From S015-6 sp964479535 (lineage in GTDB: Bacteria > Desulfobacterota > DSWW01): a DNA stretch of 64,000 bases. The position numbers and the translations under genes are program-made. Where the stretch lies: assembly GCA_964479535.1 (NCBI GenBank), contig CAYZMM010000002.1, positions 310,001 through 374,000 of the forward strand, in the 5' to 3' direction. Below are positions 31,320-40,040 of the stretch, one piece after another (position 1 is the first letter of the stretch; the number at the start of each line of letters is the position of its first letter). The notes beneath the pieces were generated by a model. The model had not been told where the DNA came from. It worked only from the letters and a program-made list of their open reading frames with translations, and ran no database searches.

Positions 31320-32432
31320 TCAGGCCAGCCCCTTCGCCTCCAGCTCCGCCTTCGCCTGTTCGAAGTGGTCGACCGCCTCCACGGTCTGGGACCAGCGGAT
31401 CAATGCCTCCATTCCCTTTTCGAAATCGATCTTCGGAGAGAAGCCGAGGAGGTTCCGGATCTTGGAGTTGTCGGCGTAGCAGTGGCGCACGTCTCCCTTG
31501 CGGAACTTCTCCGTCACATCCGGTTGAATCGACTTGCCGTATGCGTCGGCCAGGATCTCGGCCACGCCGCGGATCGTCAGGGCCCGGCCGGTGCCTACGT
31601 TGAAGATCCGGCCGTCCGCTGCGCTCCGCTCCATGGCAAGCAGATTCGCTTCCACAACGTCCTCGACGGAGACGAAATCGCGCGTCTGTAGACCGTCCTC
31701 GTAGACGACCGGAGGACGGTCGTTCTTGATGCGGCTCATGAAGATCGCGGCAACGCCGGTGTAGGGGTTCGACAGGGACTGCCGAGGACCGTACACGTTG
31801 AAGTACCGGAGAGAGACCACCGGAATCCCGTAGGTCTTGCCGATGAGCAGGCACATCTCCTCCTGGTCCTTCTTGGTGATCGCGTAGATGGAATTACAGT
31901 TCAGGACCGCCTCCTCCGGCGTGGGAATCGGAGAGACCGGGATCCCGCAGACCGGGCACCTGGGCGCCCAGTCACCTGCCGCCATCTGTTCTTCGGGACG
32001 GAGGGCAGGGCGGCAGGCCCCGCACTTCGGACATTCGTAGAGGCCTTCACCGTAACTGCTCATCGAGGCGGCCACGATCAGCTTCTTCACCTCGTGCTCG
32101 TTGTTGACCAGGACGTCCAGCAGGGTCGCGGTGCCTCCCGTGTTTGCGGTCACGTACTGGGCGATCTGATACTGCGACTGGCCCACGCCCACGGCGCTCG
32201 CCTTGTGAAAGATGACGTCCGCCCTTTCAACGACCGGCTGGAGGGCCTCTGGGTCCCGCACGTCTCCCCGAACGAACTCGGCCCGGGGATTCAGGTAGGG
32301 AGGGGGGCGGCCGTCCGGATGGACCTGGGGGTCCAGGTTGTCGAAGACCGTCACCTCGTGATTCCTGTCGACCAGGGCATCCACCAAATGAGAACCGATG
32401 AACCCGGCTCCCCCTGTCACCAGAATCCTCAT
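31320..32432 (-). CDS. NAD-dependent nucleotide-sugar epimerase with inserted zinc ribbon
   Basis: A 370-residue extended SDR: GGAGFIGSHLVDALV, VFDNLDPQ, catalytic Ser in AASMSSYGEG, and Tyr/Lys in YAITKKDQEE. Between the Ser and Tyr motifs, at about residues 130-170, sits a four-cysteine insert (CPKCGACRP ... CPVCG) that should bind zinc. Cys-bearing inserts after a YGEG motif are known in dTDP-L-rhamnose 4-epimerase-like proteins, which is my best subfamily guess. LRYFNVYGPRQSLSNPYTGVAAIF is the typical epimerase substrate block. It belongs to the glycan operon. Confidence 0.85.
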   Translation of the reverse strand: MRILVTGGAGFIGSHLVDALVDRNHEVTVFDNLDPQVHPDGRPPPYLNPRAEFVRGDVRDPEALQPVVERADVIFHKASAVGVGQSQYQIAQYVTANTGGTATLLDVLVNNEHEVKKLIVAASMSSYGEGLYECPKCGACRPALRPEEQMAAGDWAPRCPVCGIPVSPIPTPEEAVLNCNSIYAITKKDQEEMCLLIGKTYGIPVVSLRYFNVYGPRQSLSNPYTGVAAIFMSRIKNDRPPVVYEDGLQTRDFVSVEDVVEANLLAMERSAADGRIFNVGTGRALTIRGVAEILADAYGKSIQPDVTEKFRKGDVRHCYADNSKIRNLLGFSPKIDFEKGMEALIRWSQTVEAVDHFEQAKAELEAKGLA

Positions 32433-32477
32433 CGTGCCTCCCTCACGAATCGACGCTGAGCACCTGCGCGCATCTTC

Positions 32478-33662
32478 TCAGAGGAACTCTTCATAGCAAG
32501 CTTCGAGCCTCTCCGAGAGTTTCTGCCACGAATACTTCTCTTCCGCAAGCCGACGTGCGTTGCGTCCGTACGCCTCGGCCCTCTCCGGGTCGGCGAGGAG
32601 CTCGGAGATCGCACCGGCAAAGGCCTCGGGGCTGTCGCCCGCGAGCAGACCGATCGGATCGTCTTCGGTGAATACGGTGCGCAGGTCGCCCACCGGCTGT
32701 GTGACGATCGGGCGGCCTGCCGCCATGTAGTCGCCCAGCTTGATCGGTCCACGACCGATGTTGCAGATCTTGTTCGTGAAGGGGAGAAGCAGAACATCGG
32801 CGCACGCCAGGTATCGGGGCAGCTGGTCGAAGGGGACGATGCCCGCTTCGCGTATGCCCCTCCTGATGTTGTTCTCCCTGCACAGTTGCCGGGTGATCGG
32901 GTACTTCTGCCCCACCAGCAGGAGGGTCGCCTCGGGGAAGCGTTCCTGGACGAGCGGGAAGGCTCGAATCATGCACTCCACGTCGTAGTTGATGAAGCCG
33001 ATGTAGCCGATCACCTTCCCGTCTTCGGGCAGGCCCAGCTCCCTTCGCATCTCTCCCTTCGGCAGGGGGCGAATCGTCTCTACATCGGAGCCGGAGGGGA
33101 TGTAGCGCACCCGTCTGCGGTCGAGCCCCAGGGCGACGGCCCTGTCCTGAAGGGCCCTGCTCGTCACGGTGACCGCGTCCGCATGGAGGCGGAAGCCCTC
33201 TTCCAGGTAGGTCTCCACCGGCCCCATGGTCCATCGAAGCAGCCTGCCCCTTTCCTGGACGATCCCGCCGCGGCCCCACCAGTCCGCCCAGTCCGACAGG
33301 AACGGCCTGTGGCGGGCCTTCTTCATCGCCAGGGCGGGGAAGACCACGGCCGGCCTGCAGTCGAAGCCGTGGACCAGATCGAAGCCGTTCTTCCGGACCG
33401 TGTAGGTGAGCCGCCGAAGCGTGTCGTACGGATCCCACCCGCTCCGTCCGATGCCGGTCATCCAATCCGGCGATTCCAGGATCTGCACGCCCTGGAGGGT
33501 GCTCCTGCCGAAACGGAGTCGGTTCCCCTCGGAAATCGTCACCAGGGTGACGTGGTGGCCCATGCGGACGAGGCATTTGGCAAAGTGGAAGGCCCGGAAG
33601 AAGGTCCCCCGCCACTTCACGTTGTGATTCAGCATCAGGATCTTCATCCGGCTCATCCCCAC
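32478..33662 (-). CDS. Glycosyltransferase family 4
   Basis: A 394-residue GT-B enzyme. The acceptor domain contains FFRAFHFAKCLVRMGHHVTLVT and LVHGFDCRPA. The donor domain has VIGYIGFINYDV, ATLLLVGQKYPI, VPFDQLPRYLACADVLLLPFTNK, GPIKLGDYMAAGRPIVTQPVGDL and the C-terminal KYSWQKLSERLE. The usual Glu of EX7E is replaced around GPIKLGDYMAAG, as in some GT4 subgroups. It transfers a sugar to the growing lipid-linked glycan. Its start overlaps the end of the radical SAM gene by 10 bases, so the two are translationally coupled. Confidence 0.9.
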   Translation of the reverse strand: MGMSRMKILMLNHNVKWRGTFFRAFHFAKCLVRMGHHVTLVTISEGNRLRFGRSTLQGVQILESPDWMTGIGRSGWDPYDTLRRLTYTVRKNGFDLVHGFDCRPAVVFPALAMKKARHRPFLSDWADWWGRGGIVQERGRLLRWTMGPVETYLEEGFRLHADAVTVTSRALQDRAVALGLDRRRVRYIPSGSDVETIRPLPKGEMRRELGLPEDGKVIGYIGFINYDVECMIRAFPLVQERFPEATLLLVGQKYPITRQLCRENNIRRGIREAGIVPFDQLPRYLACADVLLLPFTNKICNIGRGPIKLGDYMAAGRPIVTQPVGDLRTVFTEDDPIGLLAGDSPEAFAGAISELLADPERAEAYGRNARRLAEEKYSWQKLSERLEACYEEFL

Positions 33663-35164
33663 ACGATCTCACGTATCCGCCTGAGTCTGCCTCTGAGACC
33701 GGACATGCCCTGGCCCCTTGCAAGCCGGTAGAGGTAACGGGCCTGGCGGACGATCCACCTCGGGTCCCGGATCTTGGCGGAGAGCCATCGCGCCGGTGCT
33801 CGTTCGCAGACGGTCTGTATCTCCTCCAGGGAGAGATGGGGAAAGGCGACAACCGCGCTCCGGGAGCCGTCGTAGTCCTCCCAGTTCCGGCTCTTCAGAC
33901 GGCCCTGCTCTGCCATCTCTTCGAAGTACCGGGTGCCGGGGAAGGGGGCCGTAATCGAGAACTGAACGGAGTCCACATCGAGATCCTCGACGAAAGCGAG
34001 ATTCGTCTCCATGGTCTCCCGGTTCTCTTCCCAGAGGCCGAAGGTGATCGTTGCGTGGGTCTTGATGTTCCTCCGGCTGCACCATCGGGCGACCTGCCGG
34101 ACGCGATCCAGGTCGACCGGCTTGCCCAGCCGCTCCAGGATCTGCGGGGCCGCGCTTTCCACGCCGAACTTCATGCCCACGCACCCTGCGTCCGCCATGG
34201 CATCGATGACTTCCTGGTCCGGCACCACTGCGTCTCCCATACAGGACCAGGGAACCCGGAGTCCTCGGCTCCGGATTTCCCGGCAAAGGCCCAGCACGTG
34301 TTTCTTGCTGATGGTGAAGTCGTCGTCGTCGAAATAGATCTCCTTCGCCCCGAAGCGCTCGACCGCCTCCTGCATCTCGTCCACCACGCGCCCGGGCGAG
34401 AAGGTGCGGTATTTGCCGTCCTGATACATCACCTGGACCCAGAGACAAAAATCGCACCGGAAGGGGCATCCGCGGCTCGCGTGCATCTGCACGGCCGGTC
34501 GGTGCTGGCAGAAGCCGTCCCAGTACACGTGAGGGTCCGGCCGGGTCGGTGCAGGAAACAGGTGGCGGGCCGGGAAGGGCAGTTGGTCGAGAGGATCGAT
34601 GGGCTGGTATTCGGGCTGGAGAACGATCTCTCCGTTCCGTCTCCAGGCCATACCGGGCAGGCCGTCCGGCTCCTGCCCCCCTGCCTTCCTCGCGACGAGC
34701 CGGTGGAGCGTGTTCTCGTATTCGTACAGGAGGACGTAGTCGATGGAGGCCTCCTCCTGAAGGACATCCTTCGGGAAGGTGGTTGCGTGGGGGCCGCAGA
34801 GGGCGATCTCGGCGCCGGGCGCGACCTCCTTGATCTGTCTTGCGAGGCGCAGGTCCCTCCGGTGGGTCGGCGTGGTCGTTTCGTACACCACCAGGTCGGG
34901 ACGCTCGTCCCGGACGAAGGAGAGAAGCGACTCCTCGGGCAGGTTCTCGGCGACGGCGTCCCTGACCGTGACGGGAAGGGACGCCCGTTCCAGGATGGCC
35001 GCGGCATAGGCCAGGTAGAAGGGAAAGGGGATGTATCGCCCCATCTCTCCCTTCGGCTTCGTGTAGCTGGCCGGCCAGCGGCTTCCGGATCGGACGAAGT
35101 AGCGCTCCCGCTTCCGATCGAACGGTTCCGTGAAAAGGGGGTTGAGCAGGCAGGTCTTCAACAT
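33653..35164 (-). CDS. B12-binding domain radical SAM protein
   Basis: A 503-residue enzyme. Residues 1-190 form a cobalamin-binding Rossmann domain (FPFYLAYAAAILERASLPVTVRDAVAE, VVYETTTPT, IALCGPHATTFP); the usual DxHxxG histidine is not obvious, as is common in this class. The radical SAM cluster motif SRGCPFRCDFC lies near residues 225-236, followed by YFDDDDFTI and MKFGVESAAPQILERLGK. Such enzymes perform methylations or radical rearrangements on unactivated carbons. Squeezed by overlaps between two GT4 genes in a glycan operon, it probably alters a sugar or its lipid carrier, but no substrate can be assigned. Confidence 0.88.
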   Translation of the reverse strand: MLKTCLLNPLFTEPFDRKRERYFVRSGSRWPASYTKPKGEMGRYIPFPFYLAYAAAILERASLPVTVRDAVAENLPEESLLSFVRDERPDLVVYETTTPTHRRDLRLARQIKEVAPGAEIALCGPHATTFPKDVLQEEASIDYVLLYEYENTLHRLVARKAGGQEPDGLPGMAWRRNGEIVLQPEYQPIDPLDQLPFPARHLFPAPTRPDPHVYWDGFCQHRPAVQMHASRGCPFRCDFCLWVQVMYQDGKYRTFSPGRVVDEMQEAVERFGAKEIYFDDDDFTISKKHVLGLCREIRSRGLRVPWSCMGDAVVPDQEVIDAMADAGCVGMKFGVESAAPQILERLGKPVDLDRVRQVARWCSRRNIKTHATITFGLWEENRETMETNLAFVEDLDVDSVQFSITAPFPGTRYFEEMAEQGRLKSRNWEDYDGSRSAVVAFPHLSLEEIQTVCERAPARWLSAKIRDPRWIVRQARYLYRLARGQGMSGLRGRLRRIREIVWG

Positions 35165-36315
35165 GGCTCTCTTCCGTTGGATCGTCCCAGGACGCGTTCA
35201 TAGACGTCCAGGGTCTTTCGGGCGGTCTCCTGCCAGGAAAACCGGCCCAGGTTCTTCAGCCCCTCTTCCTGGAGGCGCCTGCGGAGTTCCGGGTCGTCGA
35301 GGATCTTCCCGATGGCGGACGCGATCCCCTGCACATCATCCGGGTCTGCGAAGAGGCCCGCCCTCCCCACGACTTCCGGCAGCGAGCCGTGGGAGGAAGC
35401 AATGACGGGCAGGCGGTGCTGCATCGCCTCAAGGGGTGGAAAGCCGAAGCCCTCGTAGCGGGAGACGTAGAGAAGGGCGGTCGCCCTCCGGTACAGGACG
35501 GGCAGGTCCTCCTGGCCCACGTAACCGATCCTGTGAATCCGGTCCTTGATCCGGAGGGTCTCGGCCAGATGGACCCAGTCCTGCTCGAAGCGGCTTTCCC
35601 GTCCGGCCAGGACCAGGTACAGGTCCTCTCTTCCGGGCTGCCTCAGGGCTTCTGCGAATCCTCGGAGCATGTTGCCCAGATTCTTGTGGGGAAGGGTGGC
35701 CCCCACGTACAGGAGAAACCGGTCGGGCAACGCGAATCGCCCGCTCTCCTCTCGACCGGCCGGTGCACCCAGCCGGTGAAACCGGTCATCCAGCGCCTCG
35801 TGGATCACATGGACCTTTTCGGCGGCCATGGGAAAGCAGTCCCGGATCTCCCCCCCGGTGGCCTTCGAAACGGCCAGGATCGCCTCGGCCCTCGACAGGG
35901 CGTACCGGTATGCCAGAGGGTAGAACAGGCGATAGCCCACCCGCAGGGGCAGGGGTCTCCGATCTCCGATGGAGGGGACACGAAGGGGCTGCAGGTCATG
36001 GACCGTAACGAGAAAGGGCGTGCCCGGGAACAGGGGCGATATCGGGAAATGGGCGTGCCACAGGTCCAGACCGAGCCTTCGGACCCTCGTAGACATGGCC
36101 AGGAGGGACGAGAGCGTGATCGGCGCATACGGAACGCGTACATAGGTGGCGTTCTCCCCGGCCGGCAGGCTGCCGGTGTAGTCGTGCCGGATGACCACCG
36201 AATAGGCGTTTTCCCTGTCCGCCTCGAGGAGATGGGCGATCAGGTTGTAGCTGTAGCGTCCAACCCCGGTGTTCTCGTCTTCCAGGTATCTCGCGTCGAG
36301 TCCGATGCGTGCCAT
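35158..36315 (-). CDS. Glycosyltransferase family 4, mannosyltransferase-like
   Basis: A 385-residue GT-B enzyme opening MARIGLDARYLEDENTGVGRYSYNLI, the start typical of WbdC/MtfB-type mannosyltransferases. Donor-domain motifs are FLLYVGATLPHKNLGNMLRGF, LVLAGRES, VGQEDLPVLYRRATALLYVSRYEGFGFPPLEAMQHRLPVIAS; the two Glu residues of EGFGFPPLE are the EX7E catalytic pair. RFSWQETARKTLDVYE ends the protein. It overlaps the radical SAM gene by seven bases and follows the nucleotidyltransferase gene by 48 bases. The sugar is unknown; mannose is a family guess. Confidence 0.9.
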   Translation of the reverse strand: MARIGLDARYLEDENTGVGRYSYNLIAHLLEADRENAYSVVIRHDYTGSLPAGENATYVRVPYAPITLSSLLAMSTRVRRLGLDLWHAHFPISPLFPGTPFLVTVHDLQPLRVPSIGDRRPLPLRVGYRLFYPLAYRYALSRAEAILAVSKATGGEIRDCFPMAAEKVHVIHEALDDRFHRLGAPAGREESGRFALPDRFLLYVGATLPHKNLGNMLRGFAEALRQPGREDLYLVLAGRESRFEQDWVHLAETLRIKDRIHRIGYVGQEDLPVLYRRATALLYVSRYEGFGFPPLEAMQHRLPVIASSHGSLPEVVGRAGLFADPDDVQGIASAIGKILDDPELRRRLQEEGLKNLGRFSWQETARKTLDVYERVLGRSNGREPC

Positions 36316-36363
36316 TCGATGTCCGACGGCCTCCTAACGCGGCGTAGGCCCAGGATGAAGACT

Positions 36364-37314
36364 TCAGAAGAAGTACTTGCACTCGATCAGGGTCTCAGGG
36401 GTGATGATACATCTCTCCAGGTCCTCTTTCGTGGAGATCACCGTGTCTGAGAAGATCATGGATTCCCGGATGCGAATCGGTGCCTGAATGGTGACGCGAT
36501 TCCCGAGGACGGCCTGCTCCAGCTGTACCTCCGGATGGAGGAAGCACCCCTCGCCTACGAGGGATTCCTTGCCCCGGTGCTTCAGCTCCTCCAGGCTGCA
36601 GAGAAGCAGATCGTGAGGAAAGGAGACATTCATGTCCTTGTGGACGATCTTCGACACCACCACGGGAAAACCGTCGTCCACGAGGATCTGGATCGCGTCG
36701 GTGATCTCGTACTCGTCGCGCATGGCGGTCCGGGGCGTCCGGCGGATGGCGTCGAAGATGTGGAGGTCGAAGAGGTACAGACCGCAGCCCTTCAGGGGGT
36801 TGGTCACGTATCGGGGCTTTTCGATCACCCGCTTCACGTAACCGTCCTCGTTCAGCAGGACGGCGAAGTTCCGCTTGATCGCCTCCGGGTCCTCTTCTTC
36901 CTTTACGGCAAGCACGGCGCTCGCCTTCTTTTCCACCAGCATGTCGATCATCACGGAGAGGTCTTCGGTGATGAAGAAGATGTCTCCGAGAAAAAGCAGA
37001 AAGGGGGAGGTGATGTAGGGCTCGAGCCGCCCCATGGCGTGGGCGATCCCGAGGGTCTCTTCCTGCTCTACGTACCGGATCTTCACACCCAGGGCTTCCC
37101 CGTCCCCGAAGTGCCTCGCGATCGCGTAGCCGAGATGGCCGATCACCATGATGATTTCCGTGATCCCGGCCCGTTTCATGTATTCGATCTGGTACTCCAG
37201 TATGGGACGGTTGCATATGGGCAGCAAGGGCTTTGGGAAACGCTGACTGAACGGGGCCATCCTCGTGCCCTTGCCCGCGGCAAGGATCACCCCCACCAGG
37301 TTTTCTCTTGTCAT
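36364..37314 (-). CDS. Sugar nucleotidyltransferase
   Basis: A 316-residue NTP-transferase: LVGVILAAGKGTRMAPFSQRFPKPLLPICNRPI is the nucleotide loop and uridylyl/thymidylyl signature, LFLGDIFF holds the metal-binding Asp, and VIEKPRYVTNPLKGCGLYLF is the sugar-binding block. A left-handed beta-helix-like tail (SLVGEGCFLHPEVQLEQAVLGNRVTIQ) follows from about residue 240. It makes an NDP-sugar for the locus; glucose-1-phosphate is the most common family substrate. The start is the ATG (MTREN) eight bases after GAGGGAG; the frame continues upstream without similarity. Confidence 0.9.
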   Translation of the reverse strand: MTRENLVGVILAAGKGTRMAPFSQRFPKPLLPICNRPILEYQIEYMKRAGITEIIMVIGHLGYAIARHFGDGEALGVKIRYVEQEETLGIAHAMGRLEPYITSPFLLFLGDIFFITEDLSVMIDMLVEKKASAVLAVKEEEDPEAIKRNFAVLLNEDGYVKRVIEKPRYVTNPLKGCGLYLFDLHIFDAIRRTPRTAMRDEYEITDAIQILVDDGFPVVVSKIVHKDMNVSFPHDLLLCSLEELKHRGKESLVGEGCFLHPEVQLEQAVLGNRVTIQAPIRIRESMIFSDTVISTKEDLERCIITPETLIECKYFF

Positions 37315-37476
37315 CACAGGACTCCCTCTCACAGAGGCCCGGGTTGTTCGCCCCCTTGCCTGCTTCATCCATCGGACGTTTTTCGGTTTCCCTTGAACGA
37401 CAGCGACCTATAACCGTCTGCCCTGGCAGGAGAAATCCCGCCGCTGCCGATGCACAGACGCCGACGGAAGTGCGGG

Positions 37477-38259
37477 TCAGGCGGGGGGCCGATTCGTAGA
37501 ACGCTCGAGTTTCTTGCGGATGATGGTCTGAAGCATCTTGAGGGCCGTTTTCGCCAGATGGTAGTAACTTACCGAATGCTTGCTCTCCCCTCCCTCACGC
37601 TGATAGTACTTCACCGGAATCTCGACGATCTTGACCTTCTGACGGAGCCCCTCCGCCATCATCTCCGGAGAGAAATCGGGCCCCGCGGCTCGGAGGCCGG
37701 GTCGGATCTTCCGGTGCGTCTCTTTCCACAAGGCCCGGTAGGTGCATCCCACGTCCGTGAAGCGGGTCTCATTCGTGAAAAACCACATCATCTGGAGGAT
37801 CTTGGCCCACAGCACGTTCGCCATGCGGATGATGAAGGTCATCCTGGCGCCCTGGTCCACCATCTGTTTGGTGGTGCGGGTCCCGATCACCATTCCCGCG
37901 TCCTCGATGTAGGCCAGAAACTTCTTCACGTCCGAAGACCGGAAGGACCCGTCCGCTTCGGACAGGATCATGATCTCGCCCTCGGCCTGGTCCATGCCCG
38001 CGCGGAGGGCATTCCCATAACCTTGTTTTGTTTCTTTGATGACCCGGGCGCCCTCCCGTTGGGCGATCTCGGCCGTGCGGTCTCTGGAATTGTTGTCTAC
38101 GACCAGGATCTCGTCCAGGGACTCCTCCGTCCGAAAATCCTGGATCACGGACGCGATCGTTTCTTCCTCGTTGTAGGCCGGGATGATCAGGCTGACCTTG
38201 AATTCCTTGTACATGAGGACGAGCGCTCCTTGGGGCTTCTTCCGGCGGAAAAGGCTCAC
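37477..38259 (-). CDS. Glycosyltransferase family 2
   Basis: A 260-residue GT-A enzyme without membrane helices: VSLIIPAYNEEETIASVIQDF, LVVDNNSRDRTAEIA, ILSEADGSFRSSDV (metal-binding acidic pair) and FTDVGCTYRALWK. VPVKYYQREGGESKHS near the C-terminus is typical of DPM1-like enzymes using polyprenyl phosphate or glycolipid acceptors. The likely start is the first ATG (MSLFRRKK) or the ATG 15 codons on (MYKEFKVSLII). It lies 44 bases downstream of the GT39 gene in the same operon. Confidence 0.9.
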   Translation of the reverse strand: MSLFRRKKPQGALVLMYKEFKVSLIIPAYNEEETIASVIQDFRTEESLDEILVVDNNSRDRTAEIAQREGARVIKETKQGYGNALRAGMDQAEGEIMILSEADGSFRSSDVKKFLAYIEDAGMVIGTRTTKQMVDQGARMTFIIRMANVLWAKILQMMWFFTNETRFTDVGCTYRALWKETHRKIRPGLRAAGPDFSPEMMAEGLRQKVKIVEIPVKYYQREGGESKHSVSYYHLAKTALKMLQTIIRKKLERSTNRPPA

Positions 38260-38303
38260 TCCCGGTTCGAACGACAGGCGAATAATATAACACAGACTCG
38301 ATG

Positions 38304-40040
38304 CTATTGCACGCCGGTTTCCGGCGCCCCGGGACCCCTCGGGACGGCTCCGTTTCCCTCCGGCTCGGGGGGGGACGCCTCGTCCAGGACCTCGAAGATC
38401 CGGATCTTTCGACCGTTCGGAGCTCTCTCTTCGTGGAGCAGCCGGATGTTCTCAGGGAAGCTCTCCTCTTCGAGGAGGAAGGCAAGCTGCGGGCGGGTGG
38501 CGATGAAGAACTCGTCGATCACGAAGTAGTCGATGCCCTGATGCCGGGCGTAGTTCACAACGGCAGGCAAGTCCTCGTTCGGGAGGGGATGCATCGGGCG
38601 TCTGGCGTAGTAGGAGACCTCCGGCTTTCGCGTCAGGATCATGGCGTCCGGCGGCAGATTCTCATCCATCCATTCTCCGGCGGCCTTGTACTCGACAGGA
38701 TACTGAGCGAGCATCTTCGACCTCACCGGCTTGGCAACGAGCAGAGCGACGAGGGGCAGGGCGAAGAGGAGGCCGACCAGTATGGACGGCCACCGTGCGG
38801 GCGGCCCCTTCAAGCCTCTGATATGGACCAGGGTCTGCCGAAGCCAGTCTTCCAGGGAGGTGACCCCCTTTGTCGCCCAGAGCAGCAGAACCGGGGTCAT
38901 GGGAAGGAGATAACGCGGCCAGATCCGGAAGGTGAGGAACACCAGAAAGGGGATGCACAGGACCAGCAGGAAGACCTCGTTTTCGAGCCTGGCCCGATTC
39001 CAGGGTTCCCGAAAGAGCCCGATCAGCACGAAGCCGAAGAGGAAGCCCGGGAAGACCTTCCAGGACATCAGGGTGGCGAAGAAGTTCCAGAACTGGAGGA
39101 AGGACCCTCCCACCAGGACCATCGGGTTCTCGAGGATCATCCCGAGGACCGTCTTGCCCTCGATGAGCTCTCTGGGGTCCATGAACTCGGTCTTCTCCTC
39201 GTTCAGCTTGCCCCCGAGCCTTTCGCGTTCCTTCAGGCCCATGTTCCCGATGAGAAGGATGAACTTGGTCTTCCCGCTGATGCTCAGTTCCCCGTACGAT
39301 TGTTTCAGGAAGATGGGATAGGGAGCGCTGATCAGGATGCAGGAGAGGGCCATGACGAGGAGATTCCTCAAGTTTCTCTTCGCGCCAAGGGAACGTCTCA
39401 TCGCAAAGGTCAGGACCGTGAAGGAAAACAGGACCAGGGGGAACAGGATGCCCTCGGAACGGGTGAGATAGGCGAGGGCCAGGAGCCCGCCGGTCACGGC
39501 GAAGTCTACGGTCCGACCCTCCTTCAGGGCCTTGTGGAAGAAGAGGAAGCTCGACACCAGCAGGAAGGTGTAGAGCGGGCCGGTCATGGATCCCCAGAAG
39601 AAGGAGAGCAGCAGCCCGGGAAAGAAGCAGAGGAAGAAGGCGGCCCTCCGCGCCACACGCAGGCCGTAGACCCGTCGTGCCAGGTAGAAATAGGGGATCA
39701 CCATGGCGGCTCCGAACACCACGTAGGTGAAATTCGTGCCGACCTCCAGGTCCTCGGTGAGCAGAGAGAAGAAGCCCGCCACGATGGGAAGCAGGGGCGG
39801 ACACACGGGAACCGGGTAACCGAGCAGACTGAACCCGAGCCCGTGCCAGAAGTTCCTGCCCAGCAGGAGATAGACGACCTCGTCCGTTCCGACGACCTCC
39901 TTGAACTGGATCAGAACCAAACGGCAGGCAAGAGAGAAGAGCAGCAGACCGATCAGGTAGCGCGTCTGGGACGTTTGCCCGCCATCCGGACGGGCGCCCC
40001 CGTCGGTCTCGGGTGTGGGCCGCAGATCCTCTGTTGTCAT
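38304..40040 (-). CDS. GT39-family (ArnT/PMT-like) membrane glycosyltransferase
   Basis: A 578-residue polytopic enzyme with about 11-12 transmembrane helices up to residue 455 and a C-terminal soluble domain. After the first helix, FKEVVGTDEVVYLLLGRN gives the DE acidic pair in the first periplasmic loop that GT39/GT83 enzymes use. RSEGILFPLVLFS and FRIWPRYLLPMTPVLLL are family-like. It would transfer a sugar from polyprenyl phosphate to glycan or protein outside the membrane. Its ATG overlaps the stop of the Wzc-like gene (ATGA), so translation is coupled. The two DPM1-like GT2 enzymes nearby could supply its donors. Confidence 0.88.
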   Translation of the reverse strand: MTTEDLRPTPETDGGARPDGGQTSQTRYLIGLLLFSLACRLVLIQFKEVVGTDEVVYLLLGRNFWHGLGFSLLGYPVPVCPPLLPIVAGFFSLLTEDLEVGTNFTYVVFGAAMVIPYFYLARRVYGLRVARRAAFFLCFFPGLLLSFFWGSMTGPLYTFLLVSSFLFFHKALKEGRTVDFAVTGGLLALAYLTRSEGILFPLVLFSFTVLTFAMRRSLGAKRNLRNLLVMALSCILISAPYPIFLKQSYGELSISGKTKFILLIGNMGLKERERLGGKLNEEKTEFMDPRELIEGKTVLGMILENPMVLVGGSFLQFWNFFATLMSWKVFPGFLFGFVLIGLFREPWNRARLENEVFLLVLCIPFLVFLTFRIWPRYLLPMTPVLLLWATKGVTSLEDWLRQTLVHIRGLKGPPARWPSILVGLLFALPLVALLVAKPVRSKMLAQYPVEYKAAGEWMDENLPPDAMILTRKPEVSYYARRPMHPLPNEDLPAVVNYARHQGIDYFVIDEFFIATRPQLAFLLEEESFPENIRLLHEERAPNGRKIRIFEVLDEASPPEPEGNGAVPRGPGAPETGVQ

